Source of the DNA: Oikopleura dioica
Lineage: Eukaryota; Chordata; Appendicularia; Copelata; Oikopleuridae
Direction: 5' to 3'
Assembly: GCA_907165135.1 (NCBI GenBank)
Contig: OU015566.1
Location: forward strand, 6,308,157-6,372,156
DNA length: 64,000 bases
The notes under the pieces were generated by a model that worked only from the letters and a program-made list of their open reading frames with translations, was not told the DNA's origin and did no database searches. Positions within the stretch are counted from its first letter, which is position 1; each line of letters begins with the position of its first letter. Position numbers and translations under genes: made by a program. This document shows, in pieces, positions 34,501-44,968 of the stretch.

Positions 34501-37500
34501 CGATAAGACAGCAAGTGATGTCCAAGGAATAGGTCAAATGGAAACTCGAAGCAAGAAATATCTCCTTTGAACACATGTTTGCAAAAAATTGTCAATTTTA
34601 CATAAAATGAATGGGAAAACGGTACCGAATTTCTTGGACAGACCATAGAGACAGAGCTCGGGTTATCAGGAGACTGGGATCGTTTTAATTGTCGGTGATA
34701 AGGGGTACTTCGTACCCCGAAGTAGATTATCTCTTGGTCCTTCGAGAAAGACATGTCTGGGCTCATAAGGTGGTGCATGTGTTGAAATCACGGATGTTTC
34801 ATACATGACTTGGTAGGTCAAAGAATAATCATCGCCCAGTATGATGGTGGTTATCATAATACGATATTGTTTAGTTTAAAAACTCTTTATGGTTTCATTT
34901 TAAGACCTTCTTTCAAGCTCCAAGATCATTCAATCTGGTGCAGCTTCGATTTCTGGATCGAGTACTTTCACATAGGCCCGGATTTCACTCGTTTTAGCAG
35001 CTAGCTAAGCTTCTATATAATCTGCGAGCGACAAGACAAGAGCACGTCGGCATCCATCAAAAAAGAACTGCAATGCTTTTTGACAGAGCATTATCGAAAG
35101 TCACTGGCCGACGATCCATCGATCCGAACGTCTAACTCTGTCATCATGAGGGTCGTCGCCGATCAACTTGCCGAATGGCAGGAAATTGAACAAATTTTGA
35201 TAAAAAATTTCGCTGAGTGAAAATCTTTTATTTCAAATCTTTTCTTTTTCTCCCAATTTTTTCAATAACGAGAAAAGGCAAAGACGGACGAGAGAAAGAA
35301 AGAAATCGCCCATGAAGAAGAGGGAATCGTCTACAATCAGTTGCTGAAGCTTGTTACCTACATGATCCCCCTTTTGGTTCCTTTTACTCCGAGTAAAATG
35401 GCCGCATTGAGGAGAAACATGAGAAACAACCAGCAGGGAGCGGATGGAAACAGCAGCTTGTACACCTCGAGCAATGCTGATCCTGACGATGAGGAGGATG
35501 ACTCTGAAGATGAGGGCTTTGCAGATCAACCGAATAAGATTATTAACAGGTTTCGTTCTCCCCCTTCCCGACCAGATCTTTATTTTTGTCCCCACTCGCC
35601 AATTTAAATTTCTTCAGATTCATCGAAAAAGTCTCCGACAACCTTTGCATCGCCTGCAACATCATGAACTCGCGCGCTTCGACGCTTGTCCAACATGTCA
35701 GCTTCGAAATCCAGCGCGTTGCCGAGGACTACGATCAACTATCCGGCGCAACTGCGCGAATCCAAAAGTTCAAGCGCCCAGCTGATCTGTCGCCAAAATA
35801 TTTGGAAAACGAGAAAGTCGAGGCTTCGATTTCAGTTCACTTGTGGGATGATCGACGAGAATTTGGCATTTTTGGGAGTTACGGGAGCTCGAGCAAGGAT
35901 GGACTGAGACACTCAGATGGGGAGGTCTTTTTGCCTGCTGAGGGGACGCTGTACTTGACCAACTACCGCATCCTCTTCTATGGCTATTCCAGGGAGTTGG
36001 AACATCTCCTGGTCATCCGATCCGCCCCGATTACTTCGATCATCAAAGTGAAACAAACAACCACTCCTTCTGCTCCCCGGCCTCTTTCGAACCATCGTTT
36101 GGAAATCAGAACCGCCACCATGGAATTCTTCAACGTTGTCTTTACTTATGAAGTTACAGAAGACACGAGGAGGAAGTTTTACGATACTTTGATGCAGCTC
36201 CGATTTCCGGAAGACAATTCGCCTCTGAGCGTCTTTGCTTTTGCCAAAAATCCAAAGGGACGGGGTCGAAGCTGAAGTTTAAAAATGAACTTGGAAGCTT
36301 TTTGTAATAAGTTTAAAAACAGTGAGACCCAAGGGAAGGCGATCAACAAGACAATCCAATTTAAAACGAAGACAGGCCTGAAGGATATCATGCACAGGCG
36401 TAAAAACATCGGAAAAGTCGGCGAATTGCCCACCATCTCGGAAAATATCACTTCGACGCTGAAAAACAAGGGGACGCTGGAAAAATTCAACGTAAGAAAA
36501 TGAAAAAAATAAGAACTATTTGTCTTATTCAACGATCTATAGGAGCGCTCCTCAAGAAATGGCGATTTCGACCGTTTAGGACTTACGAGCGGCTCGTTCC
36601 GGCTGCTGAACACTTCGAAATTGAACGCGCCTTTTTCGCTTTGCAAGACTTACCCAGGAATCACAGTTCAACTCGCATCGATCACAGATACGACCGTCCA
36701 GGGAGCTGCAAAGGCTTTTAAGAGGTCTCGTTACCCAGCTATTGTCTGGCGGCATTCCCGAAATGGCTGCATTTTGGCAAGAAGTGAAGCTATTTCTGGC
36801 TCTGTTATCCATAGATTGCTCAGGCGACGAAGATTTGATGAGATTGACGAGGTTGGGCTGGCGAATCCGACAAAAGACTTGGAGAGCTGGATCAAAGCTG
36901 TTGTTTCATTAGGGCTAGGGTTGGCATATGCTTGGGGGAAGGTGTAGGTGAGGGTTAGGGTAGCCAGCAATGTTTCCACCCTAAAAATAGGCAACGTAAA
37001 TCTGCGAAACAAGGAGAACCTTCAGCAAGTCTCCATGCTCCAGCGATCGAGCATCTACGCTTCCGCCAATTCTGTTTCCTCCTCTTCCACTCTTGCCTCG
37101 ACCGGACTGATGGGCGGCTTCCGCGATTCAATCCGAATCCCCACTCTTCAGCGATCCAGAGCCGGCTCTACTCTTCCAAGTCCGAAGAAAAATTCCTCTT
37201 CTTTTTCAAAACTGGTGATCTTTGTGGACAAAAACACGCGAAAACTCAAGCCAGAAGTCGACCACCAAGTCGAGTTCCTTTCAATCGACACTCCAAGCAC
37301 TGACGCGATCAGAGACGCCTTCAAAGATCTTTGCAAAAACGCTCCGTCAAGCAACGGGAAGAATCACTTTTCTTTTGGCGAAAACAGTCGCTGGTACTCG
37401 TATGTGCTTTCGGCGCTGAGTTGTGCTTCCGCGGCCGCAGATTTGATGCATCAAGACAGTATTTCTGTTTATTTTGCGCTTGAAGGAAAATTGGTTAAAA

Positions 37501-39422
37501 TTTTAAAGTAACTATTCTCCTAACTTCTCCTAAATCTGACATAGGTTGCCGAGATAATAGTGGTCGGAAGCTTTGAAGAACGCGTAATAATATAAATTAC
37601 ATTTCAGGACACACTTGTCGGTGTTTAAATTGACCTAGCCCCAAGGGTTTTAGCAAATAACATTTATAACAAAAGAGGGAGTAACATTGACGCTCCCATT
37701 ATGAAAAAGTGAAAGAAGGATAGAGAATGATTTATATTGAGTTTAGCTTGTTTTAACCAGTGAAAGGCGGATGGGACTTTACTTGTGTTCTCACAGGTCG
37801 GGTTGGAGGAAGAGACTTTCTCTGCGAAAAAATGAGATTTTTTCGGAAAAAATTTAAAGCAGAAGAGATAAAAGCAATATCAACAAAGAAAACTATTTCC
37901 AACCCTGTAAAAAGCGATTATCCAGTTGATTCTGGACCCTTTCTACAGAACTATCGACGGATTTCGAACTTTGGTGCAGCGCGAATTCATTTCCTTCGGG
38001 CATCGATTCTCAACGAATGGAATCCAACGCGATTATCCCTCGCCCTCTCCATTTTTCATCCTTTTCCTCGATTGTGTCTTCCAGCTCATCAATCAGAACT
38101 TATGCTCATTCGAATTCACTGAAGCGTTTTTGCATCTGACAGGCCTCGATTTTTAAAATGCGAAAAAACAAAAGATAGTTGCTTATTTTTTGCTTCCCTT
38201 AAAATTAATGAAAAATTCATGTTTCGCGCAAAGAAAAATCCGGAAACAGCGTATCACACCTTCTCCGGTCGCTTTTCCACCTTTTTGCTTGATTCAGAAC
38301 ACGACCGAATAGAGAGCTTGATCATGTTCGACAGTTCACCGAGATCCTGCTTCTGGAATTATGTTCAGGAAGCTCTTCAAAACCCGGTAAGAGATGCGAA
38401 ATGCCGGTTGATTAAAAATGATTGTTTAGAAATGCCCTCTTATCAACAAGTTTTACCTGCCAAACGAAGAAGCCAAGCCAGACGTGCTTTCCATGACAGC
38501 CGAAATGGAGTTTATCAAGCTCTTTCCTTATTTATCTGGACTATCAACCACCTCCCCACATGATATGGACAATCTTCTCGACGAATTGTCGCTTGATGTC
38601 GCTGAGGTAACACCCTTTTCTTTAATCCTCAATCTCTGTGGAAAACCTGAGTCAGGTCTTCTACACAGGTTGTCGTGGCGAGCGCGTATTTCTTACAAAT
38701 CTTCTAGGACAAAGATCTGCGTCAGAACTTCTTGTATTCCGGAGTCGACAATATTCGTACTTTCTTCAATGTCGATCAAAAACGAGTCGATTCCTTCTCT
38801 TCCGAATCATTCCCTTCCCATGTCTTATCCGAGTTGAAAGAGAAAACCGAGGCAAGAATAAACCAGCGCGTCAAAAATGGAAGTCAATTTATCAATCGCT
38901 GCAGACGGCTTAAACTAGCAGAGGATGGTGATCATGGAACAGGGAGTCCAGCGCATCAGCCCGCGAACTCGGGCTATATTGTCTACGAAGGTTATTTGTG
39001 GAAGAAAGGAAGGCAGTTTGGCGGATGGAGTGGAGATTACTTCGCAATTGTCAACAATAGATCCGTAAGTTCGTCTTTTATCAAGAAGAAGAATCAATTT
39101 CCTAGCAGTTTTTTTCCTTTTGAATTTTATCGAGCATTCCTTCTCAGATTGTCCAATATGAAGCCAGAGGCGGAAGAATCACAAAAGAAATCCCCCTTAA
39201 CCAAATCACCTCCGCTGAACTTGTGCCAATGGTCGATCCGAGATCTTTACCTCGCGATACTCGCCCTGACTTCCATTTTCAGGTTTGTCTTCTGTTTCTT
39301 CACCATTTTCATCCCCCCTTTTCTAGCTGAGAACAAACTCGAGAAACTACAACTTTGTGGCTCAGAATGCCGCTGCCGCCAAAAGATGGGTCGATGCTGT
39401 TCGCGAAAGCATAGACTGCTAA
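31555..39422 (+). CDS. SBF2: SET-binding factor (myotubularin-related pseudophosphatase MTMR5/MTMR13)
   Basis: Large multi-exon gene, collinear with vertebrate SBF1/SBF2. N-terminal MFLADYFAIIRSD; tripartite DENN domain through 33.3 kb (LLNYLGPRNLITLVVLLLTD, LDKEVRAIFL, RIHPE); SBF2-type helical domain (LQDHSIWCSFDFW near 34.95 kb); acidic linker; GRAM domain (LPAEGTLYLTNYRILFYGY, 35.9 kb); myotubularin region (YPAIVWRHSRNGCILARS; FALEGGWDFTCVLT; LILDPFYRTIDGF; FISFGHRF; RFSTFLLDSEHDRIESL); C-terminal PH domain ending at 39422. The catalytic Cys-x5-Arg of active myotubularins is replaced by ALEGGWDFT, so this is a dead phosphatase, as in vertebrates. The family serves as a Rab GEF and an MTMR2 partner in endosomal phosphoinositide control. 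SBF1 versus SBF2 cannot be decided. At least two introns are GA-AG, and several host PAL elements. Confidence 0.93.
32606..32797. mobile_element. PAL element (copy 9) in an SBF intron
   Basis: GGCTCGCGAACCTGTGCAGA left; internal AAAGCCGCGGAGCGGCTTTT; right arm CCCTGACTCAGGTTTTCAAC with ACAGTTTACCGAGC. Contained in the intron from 32581 to about 32829. Confidence 0.8.
33735..33895. mobile_element. PAL element (copy 10, degenerate) in SBF
   Basis: GTGTTAACAACCTGACTTAG left and CCTTGATTTAGGTTTCTACA plus CAGGTTTTCGAGGAC right. Confidence 0.6.
33926..34022. mobile_element. PAL element (copy 11) in SBF
   Basis: CTGCAGAAAACCTGAGTCGG left and CCTGACTCAGGTTTTACTCA plus CAGATTGCGGAGCAC right, about 30 bp after copy 10. 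Confidence 0.65.
34527..34917 (+). other. GA-AG intron of SBF with inverted-repeat ends (candidate introner)
   Basis: VMSK ends one exon and LQDHSIW opens the next. A GA donor after AAG (GAATAGG) keeps the frame, and the alternative read-through meets a stop at once. Start GAATAGGTCAAATGGAAACT; reverse complement of the end CTTGAAAGAAGGTCTTAAAA continuing TGAAACC. AGGTC and AAATG(G)AAAC are shared. Confidence 0.65.
36905..36965. repeat. GGGTTAGGGTAG-rich stretch in an SBF intron
   Basis: Telomere-like G-rich units (GTGAGGGTTAGGGTAG) at the end of an SBF intron, similar in style to 21205-21300 and 40432-40455. Confidence 0.5.
37486..37766 (+). other. GA-AG intron of SBF with inverted-repeat ends (candidate introner)
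   Basis: Joins YFALEG to GWDFTCVLT, the pseudo-active-site loop. Start GAAAATTGGTTAAAATTTTA; reverse complement of the end CTTTCACTGGTTAAAACAAG. TGGTTAAAA is shared. Confidence 0.7.
38636..38682. mobile_element. Short PAL element (copy 12) in an SBF intron
   Basis: GTGGAAAACCTGAGTCAGGT immediately followed by CTTCTACACAGGTTGTCG, nearly a bare hairpin with no interior. Confidence 0.6.
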
Positions 39423-39678
39423 AATTGAATCTGATAACCCCCTTAACTCTTCACCTCCAAGTGCCATACTCTTACACTTCGGTCTTTCCAATCTATGCCT
39501 ATATAAGTCTATTTATTTAAAAAGAAAACATGTAATTGTGAACTTATATTCTACTGTTTTTATTATTAATACTCATAATCGGCATTCCAACTGTATGTTA
39601 CTGTATCAAGAATCAAGATCTTCTTCTTTTTTAATCCCTTTTAACCCAAACTCAGATCCTGTTTACAAAATCTCTGGG

Positions 39679-39787
39679 GTCAGCATCCTGTGTAGAATCC
39701 CTGAGCTATATTCTGAAGAGCTTAAAACCCGTGCAGCTTCGAGGTTTTCAGAACCTGACTCAGGTTTTCTACACAGGCTGCCGAGCC
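39679..39787. mobile_element. PAL element (copy 13)
   Basis: GGTCAGCATCCTGTGTAGAA left and CCTGACTCAGGTTTTCTACA plus CAGGCTGCCGAGCC right, in the spacer after SBF or in an intron of the next gene. Confidence 0.75.
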
Positions 39788-39948
39788 TAGCAAAGGCCTG
39801 TTTCCATTCAATTAGATGTTTGCCCATGACTTCGTGTTTTGTCGTTGGAGCCATTTGTTCGTTCCCAGGCTGCAAAAAACACAACCATCCCAAAAAATAA
39901 TTCTTTCTGTAAAATTCAAAAACCCTTTCTTTCCTTCCTTATTTTCAG

Positions 39949-40212
39949 AGAGGCTCAGAGAAATCGAGCACTGGCGAAAAGCTCTTGGAAAATTCGATGA
40001 CGCAACAGGCGAAAGGGCCGACTTGGACACGAGTTCTGACGATTGTACTGTATTTAATCTTCGCCAGTTTGCCAGCACTTTCTTTCGCCATCTTTTATTC
40101 GTCCTTATGGGCAACGGTTTTTGAACTTTTTCATTTGCTAATTGCGCGTAATGATAGTTTATGCCTGGGCTTGATTTTTGATTGGCTAAGTGAGAGAAAG
40201 AGTGAGATCTGA
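39949..40212 (+). CDS. InaF-motif-containing membrane protein, 3' exon
   Basis: An exon starting after TTTTCAG encodes STGEKLLENSMTQQ, a motif with WTRVLTIVLYLIFASLPALS followed by FAIFYSSLW, and a short cytosolic tail to the stop at 40212. The order TG(E/D)K, W-x-R-hydrophobic helix and YYS-x-W resembles the InaF motif of INAFM1/2, small single-pass membrane proteins whose Drosophila relative supports TRP channels. The first exon was not identified; the in-frame ATG within the exon may also serve as start. Visible length is about 87 aa. Confidence 0.55.
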   Translation, partial: RGSEKSSTGEKLLENSMTQQAKGPTWTRVLTIVLYLIFASLPALSFAIFYSSLWATVFELFHLLIARNDSLCLGLIFDWLSERKSEI

Positions 40213-41118
40213 TAGGCTGGGGGTGCTCAAAGCTATTTATTTTAGATTTTGTCCTCCCTAGCCTAGGGTGGGCGATATTTTCAAAGCCATTTGGTACCTA
40301 GCCATTCAGCATCCCCCCAACATTTGCCCCCCTTTCGGCCAATCAGATACTAATATTTTACGCTCGAGCCAATCAAAGGACGCCAGACCCCCAGAATTCC
40401 CCCTCTCCCTCGTCCTGGGGGCATAGCCCCCTGGGTTAGGTTTAGGGTTAGGGGCAGCCCGAATGATAACCTCCTACTACCCCCTTGTTCGGCCTACCAT
40501 AGGCCGTACCATCATAAGGACCTAAGTATTTTCGAATTTCTCGTTAACGAACACCCAAAAACCGAAAAACAGACCGGGACCATGAACTTCGAACGGGAGA
40601 ACGAAATGACGAATTCATCCCTTGCAATGCCCGCGGGCGGCCGCCTGCATCGCTCGCTGTAGAAGAAGCCACCTCCTCTTCATCCCTCTTCTTTTCTTCA
40701 CTAGTGTTTTATTTCTTCTCGACCCGCATTATTTTATTATTTTCTTCAATTCGTTTTCTTGAGTTTCTTCCTCCCTTATTTTCCTTCCTCGCTCGTTTTT
40801 ACTTATTTTGATAGTCCAACTTTTGACTTTTACCTCCAAAAAACAAACAAACAAATAATATACAAAATTTAAACAGAATCTTCTTCCTTGATTTCAATTT
40901 TCAAAACTTGATTTCAACTTTTTTTTTCTTCAATTTTATTTTTCTTTTTGCGACATTTTTTATCTCATCTGTCTTATAAATATGCTTAGAACAAGCGCTG
41001 CAAAAGTACTTAAAAATCTTAAAAATTAAAAACAAAAAGGTGGGACGCCTTTTTGTCCCACCTTTTTGTTTTTTAACAAAAAAATCAAAAAAGGACGTTT
41101 TTTCAAACGAAAAATCTT
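40213..41118. other. Intergenic region upstream of prefoldin 2
   Basis: Includes a G/C-rich patch (40400-40500) with GGGTTAGGTTTAGGGTTAGG, a 26-codon open frame from an ATG at 40582 without support, long T-rich tracts and a hairpin at 41034-41067. Confidence 0.45.
41034..41067. promoter_or_regulatory. Perfect 13-bp stem hairpin upstream of PFDN2
   Basis: AAAAAGGTGGGAC and GTCCCACCTTTTT surround an 8-nt loop, about 70 bp before the PFDN2 start codon. Function unknown; it could be a regulatory dyad or a mobile-element scar. Confidence 0.5.
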
Positions 41119-41138
41119 CAGAAAGCCAAAAAGCTATC

Positions 41139-41800
41139 ATGTCCGCCCCAGCACCATCGAAAGAAGAAATTGTTCAGCATTTCCAAAACCTCTGCGGACA
41201 ACAGGTTTGTCGTTATTTGAGCTAAGCAAGCTGCGTGGAAACCTGAGTCAGGTAAGCGTTAGGTTTAGGTTCTTGCTGAAATTTTATCAAGACCCTGACT
41301 TAAGTTTCTTCACAGAGCTGAGCTGAAACTATTGATCGGTTTCTCCATGAATATCAATATTACCATCCTTTCTAGCGACAGTACCAAGGAAAACTCGCCG
41401 AGCTCCGACAAGAAAAAGGCGAGCACGAGCTTGTCGCTGCCACTCTCAAGGATGCGGACTCCAGCCGAAAAGCCTGGCGACTTGTCGGTAAATATCAATC
41501 ATATTTTCCTGCCTTTAAGACGTTTGTAGGTGGCGTTTTGACGGAACGAACTGTCGGAGAAATCCTCCCAGCTCTGGAAGAACAAATCAAGGGACTCACC
41601 GAAATCATGGAGAAAATCCAAACGGCCATGAACGACAAGGCCAAAGGTAAATCGTCTTTTGCCCGATCCTCCTCGTTGATTGCAAATTTTCAGAAATCAC
41701 GGCCTACCGAGAAAAGCACCAGATCATGGTCAAGGGAATGGCCGCTTCCGGACCCGCCACTGGCTCTGGACAGGGCAAATCCGGCGTCTTAGTCCAATAA
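41139..41800 (+). CDS. PFDN2: Prefoldin subunit 2
   Basis: Four exons (41139-41204, 41376-41487, 41530-41646, 41694-41800) give 133 aa. A beta-type prefoldin subunit: two long coiled-coil helices joined by the hairpin GGVLTERTVGEILPALEEQI, the family signature (human GGVLVERTVKEVLPALE). It ends SGVLVQ, like the human SAGVLVS. It works in the hexameric prefoldin chaperone that passes nascent actin and tubulin to CCT in the cytosol. CTTCAG at 41120 is a plausible spliced-leader acceptor. Intron 1 holds a PAL element. Confidence 0.96.
41221..41320. mobile_element. PAL element (copy 14) in PFDN2 intron 1
   Basis: AAGCAAGCTGCGTGGAAACC plus TGAGTCAGG left and CCCTGACTTAAGTTTCTTCA plus CAGAGCTGAGC right. 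Confidence 0.6.
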
Positions 41801-42063
41801 ACAACATTAAACTACTTTCTTCTCCAACCATAGAAGTTCGCAGATTAGCGCAATCTGTATCTCATCAACCGCTCCGAAAATTTAAAACTGGTGTCTTTAC
41901 AAACAAACGAAAATGCCGAAGAATATTCTTTCTGTCCTTTCTTCTTTGCTTGTTTTATCCTTTTAGTCTTCTTTGAAAATTATCAATAAAGTGACCTTTA
42001 TTTCGATTAAAAAAGGTTAGATAACATTTTACTAACCCGTTTTTGAATTTTTTACGAGTTGTG

Positions 42064-42773
42064 TTACGTTTGAACATACATTTGTGCATTGCAGGAATTT
42101 GCACTTTCAGCACTTTTTTTCTGTATTTTACGAGTTGCGCGGTCAGCACCAGCCTGGTGATTTTCTGTTCCCGAGTTAATCTCGGCCAGCTTTTCGCCTC
42201 TGTAAGGGGCATCAGAAAGTACCATTTTAAAAATCGCGTTCCTAAATTTTTTTGAATTTCCATTTTTGCAAGACAACCTCGATCGAAGGAACAAGTTATT
42301 GGAATTTTATATTATATATTTCTTTCATTCTGAAAGTGAACAGAAAAATTTTAACTTGGAGAGTATTCTGAACAGCAACTTTGATCTTTTCCACATTTAT
42401 ATTATGAAAATATTGATAAATTTTTAAGGTATTAATAGTTTTTTTAGTCATTAAGAAGCTTAATAAATAAGAAATAGTATCAACAGACTCAGTGCTCAGC
42501 AACCTGTGTAGAAAACCTGAGTCAGGGTCTGAAAGCGGTTGAAAAGCCGCTTTAAAATGGCCCTGATTCATGATCACAACACAGGGCGCAAGCACATGGT
42601 TTCTAAAGCAGAAATATCAAAGTACAGTTTCGTCTTTTTTTCTTCATTTTCTACCTCCCCTCCGCCGCTGCTTGAGCGAATCCTTCTCGTGCAATCCGCT
42701 CTATGAGCTCTTGCTCCAGCTCTTTGAAAGTGACATAAGTGGCTTGCTCATCTTGTTCAAGAAATTCAATCAT
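42064..42773 (-). CDS. Unrecognised small protein (two exons)
   Basis: Exons 42773-42655 and 42241-42064 join in phase by GT-AG to give 98 aa. The first exon is acidic and helical (IEFLEQDEQATYVTFKELEQ). The second is mixed charged and ends SCNAQMYVQT. No signal peptide, membrane segment or known motif was recognised. The 413-nt intron holds a complete PAL element, similar to other real genes here. Its stop is convergent with PFDN2, 263 nt apart. The second exon also has a competing open frame, so the gene model is moderate at best. Confidence 0.4.
42489..42600. mobile_element. PAL element (copy 15)
   Basis: GTGCTCAGCAACCTGTGTAG followed by AAAACCTGAGTCAGGGTCTG; interior GAAAAGCCGCTTT; right arm CCCTGATTCATGATCACAAC with ACAGGGCGCAAGCAC. 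Confidence 0.75.
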
Positions 42774-43000
42774 TTTTGTCAAATTTTTCGCTGCTTTTTT
42801 TTAATTCTCTTCTGAGAACTGCGATGATGATCAGCGTCTAAATCGCGGGGCAATAAAAAAGTGAAAGTTATTTTCGAATGTCGTTACGAACAATAAATGG
42901 TATCGATAAATGGTATCTGTCGGGCTCTATTACTTTTGGCTGAGTCTGGCAGCTCTCTTGGGACTTCTCTGAGTCTTACTGTCTATTTTTAGCGAAAAGG

Positions 43001-43090
43001 ATGGCCTCTGGCAGGAGCAACAGGCGAAGAGTGCAAATTATGGACGACGATTATTTTGAAAACTCTGTCGTCCCGGCCTTGAAGAAATAG
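43001..43090 (+). CDS. Possible micropeptide gene (29 aa)
   Basis: ATG to TAG encodes a basic start (ASGRSNRRRVQ) and an acidic/hydrophobic end (MDDDYFENSVVPALKK). CTATTTTTAG lies 9 nt before the ATG, a plausible trans-splice acceptor, and AATAAA follows at about 43164. Both signals in the right places make it better than a chance open frame, but no homologue is recognised. Confidence 0.3.
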   Translation: MASGRSNRRRVQIMDDDYFENSVVPALKK

Positions 43091-43989
43091 ACTTTTACTT
43101 TTCTAAGCATTTTTTCTTCCTGGTTCTCAGTCTGTCTGCTTTTTCTAGGGCAAAACTGGTTGAAATAAAAAAAATATTTAATTTTTTTCGAAGATTCTGG
43201 AGAATCGTACTATTATTACTGTCAACATTTGAAGCGAAAGACCCGAGGACATATCGCCTCCCAAAATAAAAGGGTTTGTTTTTGCAAAAATACGTTTTTA
43301 CGTCAATTCGCTTGAATTATGAAATTAGCTTATGAACCCAAATGAGAGTTCAACTATTGCTGACATCGTAAAATACGGCCAAAATGACACAAGAAAAGAC
43401 TCTTCTCTTAATGACACGCCTTTATAATTACGAATGGGTATTTTAGCGCCCGAATTACCATGTTAGTTCGGAAAAATATGTCCTGAAAGTCAAAATTACT
43501 TGGAGGCACAAGTTGCTTTGGAGACGAGTCGCGTTAAACTAGCTCCTATCCGAAGTATGATCTAATAAAACTTCACTATCATTGGATGTACATAGAAACG
43601 ATCGCAGTCGTTGAAAAGCATTCTTTAATTTCAGCTTCGCATTTTCGCGATGACTCTACCATTTGAGGTCAATCGGTCTTATAAAAATTGCATTATCAGT
43701 TTAAAATTGGTGAACGTAACCATGCAATTCCGTATTTTGCATTTCAAGTTTTCAATCGAGTTTTTGCATTCATTATTTTTCAATTTTTCTGATTGTCAAA
43801 AATGAAATTGAACACTAAAGAGAAGCTTTTTTGTGCAAGGAATGTTTCAATAGACATTTTTGATTGATCGAGAGATTAAAAAAAAAATTCTGAAACTGAA
43901 CAAGTCTTCTTTGGACTCTTCTGACTGGTTTATCTCTAGCATTGGCCGTTTTCTATGTGCATCGGCTTATTTGGATCGATTTCATTCCA

Positions 43990-44142
43990 GCTGGGTTTGG
44001 CAACCTGAGTAAAGAACCTGAGTCAGGCTCTGGGAGAGCTAAAATAAAAAGATGCGTGGCGGCTTTTTCAAAAACGAACGTATATAATTTATAGCTCTTC
44101 CAGAGCCTGACTCAGATTTTTTACTCAGGTTGCCGAGCCCTG
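43990..44142. mobile_element. PAL element (copy 16)
   Basis: GTTTGGCAACCTGAGTAAAG plus AACCTGAGTCAGG left and CCTGACTCAGATTTTTTACT plus CAGGTTGCCGAGCC right. Confidence 0.8.
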
Positions 44143-44150
44143 CATTCCAG

Positions 44151-44611
44151 GTTCTGGAAGCAGCCTTGTCGTTGCGGAAGTGTGGATGATCGCTGATGCC
44201 GTTGCGATTTTTGTTGGGAGCATTATTGGGATAAGCGGCTTTCTGGGAATGTTTTCTCGTTGCGCGAAAAATGTTCATCTCTTTTTTATTTTCTACTGGT
44301 TGACATGGATAGCTGTAAGAATTAAACTCTTTTTAAGATTGAAAATGTTTAAGAATCTCTTGGTTGGTGTTCCGTATGCTTGCTTTCTCATCGCCGGAAG
44401 CATCACGGTTTTTTTACTGTACCCCGACATTTCTGACGAAGGTATACTCTCATTTCACGGCGAAATTTGGGTTTACTACCTGCTCGGAATTATAATCATG
44501 ATTCTCGGAATATGTTTGCTGATTAATTTCATTTATGCTCTGATTTTATGCCCTCGATACTGTTGCTCGAAACGAAAAAACACCGTCAAACCTCTGGAAG
44601 AAAAAAATTAA
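44151..44611 (+). CDS. Multi-pass membrane protein, function unknown
   Basis: An open frame follows ATTCCAG at 44150. An in-frame ATG at 44186 (MIADAVAIFVGSII) would give 141 aa; an upstream exon is also possible. Four hydrophobic segments are visible: AVAIFVGSIIGISGFLGMF, LFFIFYWLTWIAV, YACFLIAGSITVFLLY and YYLLGIIIMILGICLLINF. A Cys-rich juxtamembrane end (CPRYCCSKRK) and a Lys/Glu tail follow. The four-helix layout recalls tetraspan families, but the large Cys-containing loop of tetraspanins is missing. No family is assigned. Confidence 0.5.
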
Positions 44612-44968
44612 GAATCATGTTCTGAATAAATTTCATGGCAGAAAAAAATAATTAGCAAAAATGTCTGTGCGGAGAATTGAAATTATCCAGCTTTATTATA
44701 GATCATAACTTATGATTACTTCGAAGTCTACTACTCGCGGAGTAACAGACTTTCCTTGACCTAAATATTCTCAAAATTTAGTTGCTCTCGATACCGGTAT
44801 TTGAGAATCGTTTCTTTTAATAACGCGATGATTTCAAAGAAATCGGTCGACATGGAGATATGCGCAATTTAGTTGCACTGATTATTTGGGAATCATAATT
44901 TTTATAACGCCAGCTCTATTTATGCGCTCCTTTCTCGCTCATGTCGAGCAGAATTCTCTCTTCAAATC
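44612..44968. other. Spacer upstream of kelch-like gene A
   Basis: AT-rich. AATAAA at about 44624 probably ends the preceding gene. No further features. Confidence 0.4.

Larger units (their letters stand above)
42774..44150. other. Intergenic region, largely unassigned
   Basis: Contains a possible 29-codon gene (43001-43090) and a PAL element (43990-44142). The rest shows nothing I can support. It may hold an upstream exon of the membrane protein at 44.2 kb. Confidence 0.4.

Noticed and set aside
40582-40662. 26-codon open frame beginning ATGAACTTCGAACGG
   Set aside because: No acceptor, poly(A) signal or homology; likely chance within a GC-rich patch.
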